From contig NC_015666.1 of NCBI RefSeq assembly GCF_000217715.1, positions 1,438,270-1,502,269 of the forward strand: 64,000 nucleotides of DNA, given 5' to 3'. The DNA is from Halopiger xanaduensis SH-6 (GTDB lineage Archaea; Halobacteriota; Halobacteria; Halobacteriales; Natrialbaceae). The notes beneath the pieces are model-generated. The model did no database searches. It had not been told where the DNA came from and saw nothing but the letters and a program-made list of their open reading frames with translations. Each line of letters starts with the position of its first letter. Positions within the stretch are counted from its first letter, which is position 1. Positions 58,559-64,000 of this stretch are shown one piece after another. The position numbers were made by a program, and so were the translations under genes.

Positions 58559-59638
58559 ATGTCGATGGCAAACTACGAACTCCACGACCGACTCGACCGC
58601 CTCTCTTCGGCCGAAGCCGACCGCGACGTCCTCGTGACGCTCGCCGTCCCGCCCGAGGACTCGATCGGCCAGGCCCGCCAGCCCGTCGAAACCGACTACG
58701 CCGAGGCGAGCCAGCTCGACGAGCAGTCGTTCCCGAAACCGCTGACCGACGCCCTCGAGACCGTCCGCAGCGAGCTGAACGACTACGAGGAGATTCCCGA
58801 GAACGGCCTCGCGATCTACGCCGGCGCCCCCGACGGCGACCTCGTGACGGCGGTCTTCGACGACCTCCCGATGGCGATCGACGAGTCGATCTACGAGCAC
58901 GGCAACGAGTTCGACCTCTCGCCGCTCGAGGACGTCGCCGAACCCGACTCGACCTCCGGACTGCTCGTCGTCGAGCGCGGCGGCGCCGCCCTCGGCCGGC
59001 TCGACGAGACCGGCGTCAAACCGATCGATACCTTCGACAGCGACGTTCCGGGCAAGTCCAGCGCCGGCGGTCAGTCCGCCGAGCGGTTCGAACGCGACCG
59101 CGAGCGACAGAAACGCGAGTTCTTCGACGAGGTTGCCGAGCGCGCCGCCCTCGAGTTCCTCGAGAGCGACCCGGTCGACGGCGTGCTGCTGGGCGGCACA
59201 ACCGGCACGGTCGAGGACTTCCGCGAGGAAGCGGACCTCGATCACCGGCTCGAGGACCGCCTCGTCGGCGAGTTCGCCGTCGAGTACGCCAGCGAGCAGG
59301 GCCTTCGCCAACTCGCGGAGAAGGGTCGATCAGCAGTCGACGAACGCGACCGGCGCGACGCCCGCGAGGCCCTCGAGGACTTCTTCGAGGCGGTCCGGGA
59401 CGACGACCGGGCCGTCGCCTACGGGACCGACGAGGTCGACGACGCGCTCGAGTACGACGCCGTGGACACGCTGTTGCTCTCGGCCGCGCTCGAGGGCCAG
59501 CAACTCCGGACGTTCGGCGACCGCGCGACGGAACAGGGCGGCGACACGGTCGTCGTCCCCGACGATTTTCCGGACGGAAACCGCTTCGCCGAGGCGTTCG
59601 ACGGCGTCGGCGCGCTGTTGCGGTTCGCGATCGACTGA
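58559..59638 (+). CDS. Vms1/Ankzf1-type peptidyl-tRNA hydrolase (aRF1 paralogue)
   Basis: This 359-residue protein has the archaeal/eukaryotic release-factor fold. The N-terminal domain (1-125) aligns with aRF1, but the stop-codon-reading NIKS motif is absent; the equivalent segment reads ASQLDEQSF. The middle domain keeps the catalytic GGQ in PGKSSAGGQSAERF (residues 170-172). The C-terminal domain has VLLGGTTGTVEDFRE. Such proteins cleave peptidyl-tRNA on stalled large subunits in quality control (Vms1 in yeast). ATG 58559 is used; a second ATG at 58565 is equally possible. The gene stands alone. Confidence 0.88.
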   Translation: MSMANYELHDRLDRLSSAEADRDVLVTLAVPPEDSIGQARQPVETDYAEASQLDEQSFPKPLTDALETVRSELNDYEEIPENGLAIYAGAPDGDLVTAVFDDLPMAIDESIYEHGNEFDLSPLEDVAEPDSTSGLLVVERGGAALGRLDETGVKPIDTFDSDVPGKSSAGGQSAERFERDRERQKREFFDEVAERAALEFLESDPVDGVLLGGTTGTVEDFREEADLDHRLEDRLVGEFAVEYASEQGLRQLAEKGRSAVDERDRRDAREALEDFFEAVRDDDRAVAYGTDEVDDALEYDAVDTLLLSAALEGQQLRTFGDRATEQGGDTVVVPDDFPDGNRFAEAFDGVGALLRFAID

Positions 59639-59883
59639 GCGGGCCCGATACTCGGTTTGGGAGGCGGTTTACGCGGTCCGTCCGGTTTGCTGTCGTAGTG
59701 AGTTGCGCTATCTCGCAGGCAGTACCGACGACCAGTATCGAACGCATCTTGCGCTCGAGGTACCAGAACGCATAGTATCATTCGAGACTGGTACTCCGTC
59801 CGAAGCGGATCTAAAATCGTTCCAGCGACCGCGAGAAACAGTGACCGAGGCGATGCGACTAGTCACGTACGACTCGATCGCGC

Positions 59884-60522
59884 TCAGTCCGCGGTCTGCT
59901 GACAGTCGCAGCCGCCCTGATCGAACAGGTCCTGCACCGTGTACTGGGTCTTGCACTCCTCGCAGGTCACCGTCACGTTGACGAGCACGTTGAACTCCCC
60001 GATGTCGAGGACGTCGCCCCGCTCGAGTTGGGCGATCGTATCCTCGGTGACGGCCGAGGTCCGGTTCCGAAGCGCGCCGAGCTTGTCCCGGCTCCGCTCG
60101 AGGCGCTCCTCGTCGCTCGGGGTCTCGAGCGAGGCCTCGAGACAGTCCGTCAGGTGGTTGTAAACGGTCTGGTGAGAGATGAAATCGCTCTCGACGTCCT
60201 CGATCGGGACGGCGTCGCGCTCGAGTTCCTTGCGCGTCTGGACGCGCGTCCCGCTGCTGACGTCGTCGCTCGTGAGCAGCCGGTAGGTGTTCTCGACTTC
60301 GCCGTCCTTGTACTGGAGGCCGGCTTCGTCGAGGGCCGCCGCGAGCACGCGCTGGTTGACGTGCTCCGCGAGGTCGCGGGTGCTGTAGCGATCCTCCGTC
60401 CGGTCGGTCCAGTAGCGGACGAGCTCGTCGTCGAGTCCCTCGAGGGCGTACTGGTCGGCGATACGTCCGACCTTACAGCCGCACGGCTCGCTGGTGCGGT
60501 CGTCTGGCTTCGTGTCGGTCAC
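59884..60522 (-). CDS. rdfA: Rod-determining factor RdfA family protein
   Basis: This 212-residue acidic protein resembles haloarchaeal RdfA, which is needed for rod-cell formation. Recognisable family parts are CGCKVGRIADQYALEGLDDELVRYW, VENTYRLLTSDDVSSGTRVQ, and the C-terminal VTVTCEECKTQYTVQDLFDQGGCDC, which could bind zinc through four or more cysteines. The start is a GTG at 60522. CTACCG words around the start (60522-60537) and CGGTAG at 60563-60568 may be regulatory. RdfA paralogues are numerous in Natrialbales; which one this is cannot be told. Genes on both sides are unrelated. Confidence 0.85.
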   Translation of the reverse strand: MTDTKPDDRTSEPCGCKVGRIADQYALEGLDDELVRYWTDRTEDRYSTRDLAEHVNQRVLAAALDEAGLQYKDGEVENTYRLLTSDDVSSGTRVQTRKELERDAVPIEDVESDFISHQTVYNHLTDCLEASLETPSDEERLERSRDKLGALRNRTSAVTEDTIAQLERGDVLDIGEFNVLVNVTVTCEECKTQYTVQDLFDQGGCDCQQTAD

Positions 60523-60796
60523 TACCGAATTCTACCGGCCGTCGCTAAAAAAGGTTTCCGCACGGTAGAACGTTTACAGCAATACTGACGTAATCGTCCG
60601 GCGCCGATCGCCAGCGCGAGTTCCCCGGTTACGACGCTCCGTTCGATGCCGAAACGCCTCGTGGCGACCGTCAAAGAATGATACCGAACGTGAGTGGACG
60701 GGAAAGATATCGAATTCAGTATGGGATGGTCAGCTCGAGGATCTGGCGGAACCGGTTCCAACATCGTACGGCAGCCAACAGACGATCCGTATCCGA

Positions 60797-62155
60797 TCAG
60801 TCGGCCGGTTCGACGACGATCGCGCGGAGGTCGTTGACGTTCGTTCCCGTCGGCCCCGTTCTAAGCAGGGCGTCCGCGTCGTCGAGTACCGGCAGCGCGT
60901 CGTTGCGCTCGAGCGCGTTGCGGCCCGCAGCGTCCGGAACCGTCGTCGCGTTCGCGATCGCCCCGGCGGCGTCGGTCGCGCCGTCGATCCCGTCCGTGTC
61001 GACGCTCGCGACGACGATGCCGTCGGCCTCGAGTTCGAGCGCGCCGCTCAGTACGAACTCCTGATTCGGCCCGCCTCGGCCGGGGGTATCGCACAGCGTG
61101 ACCGTCGTCTCGCCACCCGAGAGCAGAACGGCCGGTGGCGATGCCGGCCCGCCGGTGTCGCGACACTCCTCGGCGATCGCGACGTGGGTGAGCGCGGCCT
61201 CCCGCGCCTCGCCGCGCACCCCTGCGGCGAGCACGAGCGGCTCGTACCCTTCCTCTCTGGCAGCGTCGCGGGCCGCCTCGAGCGCCGTGCGCCCGCTCCC
61301 GAGCACGTGCGCGCTCGTCCGCTCGAACGCGGGATCGTCGGCCGTCGGCGTCTCCGGTCGCTCGCCGCGTGCGCCGGCCTCGAGGTGCTCTCGGACCGCC
61401 GTCGGTACGTCGAGATCGTAGCGCTCGAGCACCGTGAGGGCGTCGGCGTACGTCGACGGGTCCGGAACCGTCGGGCCGCTGGCGATCACGCTTACGTCGT
61501 CGCCGACCACGTCGCTGAGCGCGACCGTCGCGACCGTCGCCGGCGCTGCGGCGCGGGCGAGCCGGCCGCCCTTGATCGCCGAGCAGTGCTTTCGGACGGC
61601 GTTTATCTCGTCGATCGTCGCGCCGCAGGCGAGCAGTTCCTCGGTGGTCGCCTGCAGATCGGACAGCGACAGCGGCTCGGCGGGCGCCGCGAGCAGCGCG
61701 CTTCCCCCGCCGGTGATCGTCGCGATCACGAGATCGCCTTCGCCCGCGCACTCGGCGATCTCGAGTATGCGTCGCGCGTGTTCGACGCCGCGTTCGCTCG
61801 GGACCGGATGATCGCCGGCCAGCACGTCGACGGTAGCCGTCTCGGTCGAATCGTCCGTGACCACGGCGCCGTCGGTCAGTCGATCCGCGAGTTCGTCCTC
61901 GAGAGCCCGTGCGAAATGACCTGCGGCGTTGCCCCCGCCGATCAGAAACACGTCCTCGTACTCGTCGAGCGCGTACTCGGTTGTCGTCCCGTCGACGGCC
62001 GTCACGGCGAGGGTTCCGTCGCGGACGGCGATCGTCTCCTCGACTCGAGCAGCCGGATGAGCAGCCTCGATTCCCGCCCGCACGCACTCGAGGGCGACCT
62101 CGTCGGCGTCGGTCCGCGCGAGTGCGTCGCGGTTCTGAAACCGGACATCGACCAT
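60797..62155 (-). CDS. Type-2 glycerate kinase (DUF4147/MOFRL)
   Basis: This 452-residue protein has the GK2 layout. The N-terminal domain (LIGGGNAAGHFARAL, then DVLAGDHPVP and TGGGSALLAAPAEPLSL) is the DUF4147 part. The C-terminal ~130 residues form the MOFRL domain (LLSGGETTVTL, GRGGPNQEFVLSGALEL, DTDGIDGATDAAGA, TGTNVNDL). It phosphorylates D-glycerate to 2-phosphoglycerate, as in haloarchaeal and thermophilic GK2. ATG 62155 (MVDVRFQNRD) is chosen; a TATA-like box (about 62178-62188 on the minus strand) lies ~27 nt upstream. The MFS gene follows upstream on the same strand. Confidence 0.9.
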   Translation of the reverse strand: MVDVRFQNRDALARTDADEVALECVRAGIEAAHPAARVEETIAVRDGTLAVTAVDGTTTEYALDEYEDVFLIGGGNAAGHFARALEDELADRLTDGAVVTDDSTETATVDVLAGDHPVPSERGVEHARRILEIAECAGEGDLVIATITGGGSALLAAPAEPLSLSDLQATTEELLACGATIDEINAVRKHCSAIKGGRLARAAAPATVATVALSDVVGDDVSVIASGPTVPDPSTYADALTVLERYDLDVPTAVREHLEAGARGERPETPTADDPAFERTSAHVLGSGRTALEAARDAAREEGYEPLVLAAGVRGEAREAALTHVAIAEECRDTGGPASPPAVLLSGGETTVTLCDTPGRGGPNQEFVLSGALELEADGIVVASVDTDGIDGATDAAGAIANATTVPDAAGRNALERNDALPVLDDADALLRTGPTGTNVNDLRAIVVEPAD

Positions 62156-62263
62156 GTGAGCACGTAGCGTGCCGGATTGCATGTATCTACCGCGCCCGTT
62201 CCTCGAGCGCTCGAGCGGGCTCGGTTCTCGAGTTGCGCTACATTTGGTATAGCACATAGTAGT

Positions 62264-63442
62264 TTAATACCTGTAATCGAGTACTCGATTGAGCGCCAGC
62301 AGGCAGAGGATGATCGACAGCAGCGCGGCCAGCAGGCCGAAGGAGACGGCCCAGCCGGCGCGGTCGGCGACGAACCCGACGGCGATCGAGCCCGTCGAGG
62401 CGACGATCATGTAGACGGTTCGCACCAGGCCGAAGCCGGCGCTTTGCTCGGCTTCCGAGAGGTGGTCCATGAACCGCGGGAAGACCGCGGCGCCCCAGCC
62501 CATGCCCGTGCCCACCAGTACGATGCCGGCGGAGAGCGCCACTAAGCTGGCGCCGGCGACGAGTAACGCGAGTCCCGCGATGGCGGTCGCCGCACAGCAC
62601 AGGATCCCGATATCGCGACCGAATCGGTCGGCAACCCGGCCGACGGCGATCTGGAGCACCCCCTGGACGATGAAGTACGCGGCGAACATGCTCCCGGCCG
62701 TCGTCGTCGCGTATCCGTGGAACTGGACGAAAAACGTCGGCAGGAACGAGGCGAGCCCCTGCCAGGTGAAATCGAAGATGATGGCGATGACGCCGGTGTA
62801 GACGATCGGCGGCCGCGATAGCACCTCGAGCATCGGCCCCGGCGAGAGGCGGTCTCGAAGCGGGTGGTCGGGTCGGCGGGGCTCCGTCGGCCGAACGCGC
62901 CACGCGAACAGGAGCGCGGCCGGGGCGGCGACGGCGGCCGTGATCGCGACGGCCGGCCGCCAGCCGTACCGGACCGCGATCCAGGAGACGGCGACCGGCG
63001 TCATCAGACCCGCGACCGGCGCGCCGGCGTTGTGGATGCCGACTGCGGTCCCGAGGTCGTCGTAGATCCGGGTGAGCAGCGCCGTCGCGACGCTGTAGTG
63101 GAGACCGGCGGCGGCGCCGAGCAAGATTGCCCCGAGCACGAAGACGGCGAAGTGGGGCGCGAACACGACGAGGAGACAGGTCGCGCCGGTGCCGCCGACC
63201 GACGCCAGGATGACGAGTCGCTCCCCGTACCGGTCGGCGAGGATGCCGCTCGGATACTGGGCGAGCGCGTACGCGAGCCACATGCCCGTCAGCGCGATCC
63301 CGACGTGGGTGTTCGTGACGCCGAACTCGCCCGTGATTTCGGGGACGACCGGACTGAACGCCAGCCGTCCGACCATCGTCGCGAAGAAGGCGAGCGTACA
63401 CAGCGCCAGCACCGTCTCGCGGTACCGCCAGTCTATCCCCAT
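62264..63442 (-). CDS. MFS transporter
   Basis: This 392-residue protein has 12 predicted helices with the major-facilitator cytoplasmic motif GILADRYGERL between TM2 and TM3 and GRVADRFGRD in the second half. Substrate is not evident; nitrate, organic acid or drug transport are possible. The start is ATG 63442 (MGIDWRYRETVLAL). The end of the gene lies 108 nt from the GK2 start, and that gap contains a palindrome-like GCGCTACATTTGGTATAGCAC (62235-62255). Confidence 0.88.
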   Translation of the reverse strand: MGIDWRYRETVLALCTLAFFATMVGRLAFSPVVPEITGEFGVTNTHVGIALTGMWLAYALAQYPSGILADRYGERLVILASVGGTGATCLLVVFAPHFAVFVLGAILLGAAAGLHYSVATALLTRIYDDLGTAVGIHNAGAPVAGLMTPVAVSWIAVRYGWRPAVAITAAVAAPAALLFAWRVRPTEPRRPDHPLRDRLSPGPMLEVLSRPPIVYTGVIAIIFDFTWQGLASFLPTFFVQFHGYATTTAGSMFAAYFIVQGVLQIAVGRVADRFGRDIGILCCAATAIAGLALLVAGASLVALSAGIVLVGTGMGWGAAVFPRFMDHLSEAEQSAGFGLVRTVYMIVASTGSIAVGFVADRAGWAVSFGLLAALLSIILCLLALNRVLDYRY

Positions 63443-63605
63443 GCGACGGTTCGAACTCCCGTCTCGAGCCGGCAGTATCTGTCGGCACGGCTCAGCGCGT
63501 GAGACCGCGATCCGCGGTTCGACGTTCCGATTCGGCCAACGGAACGCGAACTCGAGGACGACTCCCAGGAGAAAAACGATCGACGCGACGCGGGCCGACC
63601 GTCGG

Positions 63606-64000
63606 CTATTCGGAGCGCTGGGCTTCGACCGTCGCAACCGCCGCCAGGTTGACGATATCCTTAACCTCGTCGTCGCGCTGGAGGACGTGGACCGGCTCGG
63701 CCATCCCGGCGAGCATCGGGCCGACCGCCTCGGCGCCGCCCAGCCGCTGGAGCAGCTTGTAGGTGATGTTGCCCGCCTCGAGGTTCGGCAGGACGAGCAC
63801 GTTCGCGGGGTCGTCGAGGTCGGCGAACTCGTAGGTGCCCTGCAGGGTCTCCTCGACGACGGCGGTGTCGGCCTGCATCTCGCCGTCGACCGGGAAGTCC
63901 ACGGCGGGATCGTCCCGGAGCATCTCGGCCGCGCGACGGGGTTTGCGGGTGCCCTCGTTGTCGACGCTCCCGAAGTCGGAGTACGACAGCAGCGCCGCGC
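63606..64000 (-). CDS. NADP-malic enzyme/phosphotransacetylase-type protein, C-terminal part (5' end outside window)
   Basis: The last ~131 codons of a gene that continues past base 64000 on the minus strand. The frame is open to the edge: a segment with LLSYSDFGSVDNEGTRKP is followed by PAVDFPVDGEMQADTAVVEE and VLVLPNLEAGNITYKLLQRLGGAEAVGPMLAGM. This is the phosphate-acetyl/butyryltransferase-like domain found at the C-terminus of MaeB-type NADP-dependent malic enzymes. In MaeB the domain senses acetyl-CoA. A stand-alone phosphate acetyltransferase is an alternative. The stop TAG-equivalent is at 63606-63608. Confidence 0.85.
   Translation of the reverse strand, partial: AALLSYSDFGSVDNEGTRKPRRAAEMLRDDPAVDFPVDGEMQADTAVVEETLQGTYEFADLDDPANVLVLPNLEAGNITYKLLQRLGGAEAVGPMLAGMAEPVHVLQRDDEVKDIVNLAAVATVEAQRSE

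Overview
The window is a GC-rich, gene-dense stretch of a haloarchaeal chromosome, most like the Natrialbales (Haloterrigena/Natrinema/Natronorubrum group) in style. Evidence for this is the strongly acidic proteome (Asp/Glu-rich linkers and tails), archaeal information-processing genes (TFB, archaeal DnaG, aIF5A, deoxyhypusine synthase), an RdfA-type protein, bacterio-opsin-activator-type HTH regulators, many leaderless starts about 25-28 nt downstream of a TATA-like box, and pervasive CTCGAG words. No rRNA, tRNA, CRISPR array, intact insertion sequence or prophage was seen. Assignment to a genus is inference.

Layout. 1-4.2 kb: 3' end of mutL, a conserved acidic hypothetical protein, a DUF3311/sodium-solute symporter pair and a winged-helix protein with predicted membrane segments. 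4.3-9 kb: dnaG, two envelope-type hypothetical proteins and a DUF92 membrane protein. 9-11 kb: two cis-prenyltransferase-family genes, one apparently catalytically dead, next to DUF92; this suggests polyprenol/dolichol carrier synthesis. 11-16.6 kb: DUF5778-like protein, TFB, the tetrapyrrole pair Met8-like/hemA, a pterin carbinolamine dehydratase, an LWR-salt protein and a HAD hydrolase. 16.6-25.3 kb: HTH-10 regulator, two different moeA genes, a MATE transporter, a two-RCK potassium channel and a GIDE-like membrane protein. 25.4-28.7 kb: Hsp20 and an ABC1/UbiB kinase whose conserved N-terminus lies out of frame, suggesting a 1-nt change, then an AT-rich islet with a lone membrane protein between inverted repeats.

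28.7-36.7 kb: enolase-like protein, then aIF5A overlapping agmatinase, and 4.3 kb further on deoxyhypusine synthase, so the main hypusination genes are close together. Between them are an HTH protein, acetamidase, a NIF3-like protein and a Tat-exported lysine-rich protein. 36.7-45 kb: MazG-like pyrophosphohydrolase, MBL hydrolase, thioredoxin-reductase-like flavoprotein, HAD hydrolase, PPOX protein, glycosyltransferase, a MIG-type mismatch glycosylase, a cytoplasmic-type pectinesterase, DUF2085-like and TM2 proteins. 45-50.8 kb: malate:quinone oxidoreductase-like protein, Na+/Ca2+ exchanger and several membrane proteins, and a GNAT-zinc-ribbon fusion. 50.8-53.7 kb: Lrp regulator and a purine salvage pair (phosphoribosyltransferase and NCS2 permease) with operator-like repeats. 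53.7-58.4 kb: SDR, aldehyde dehydrogenase, an HTH regulator and a divergent DMT transporter sharing a promoter region with repeated CGTGAAA words. 58.5-64 kb: a Vms1/aRF1-like peptidyl-tRNA hydrolase, RdfA, type-2 glycerate kinase, an MFS transporter and the 3' end of a malic enzyme/phosphotransacetylase-type gene.

The best leads are the catalytic/pseudo-catalytic cis-prenyltransferase pair beside DUF92, the compact hypusination neighbourhood, the GGQ-positive but NIKS-negative release-factor paralogue, the probable frameshift at the UbiB-like gene start, and several promoter-proximal repeat arrays that look like undescribed operators.
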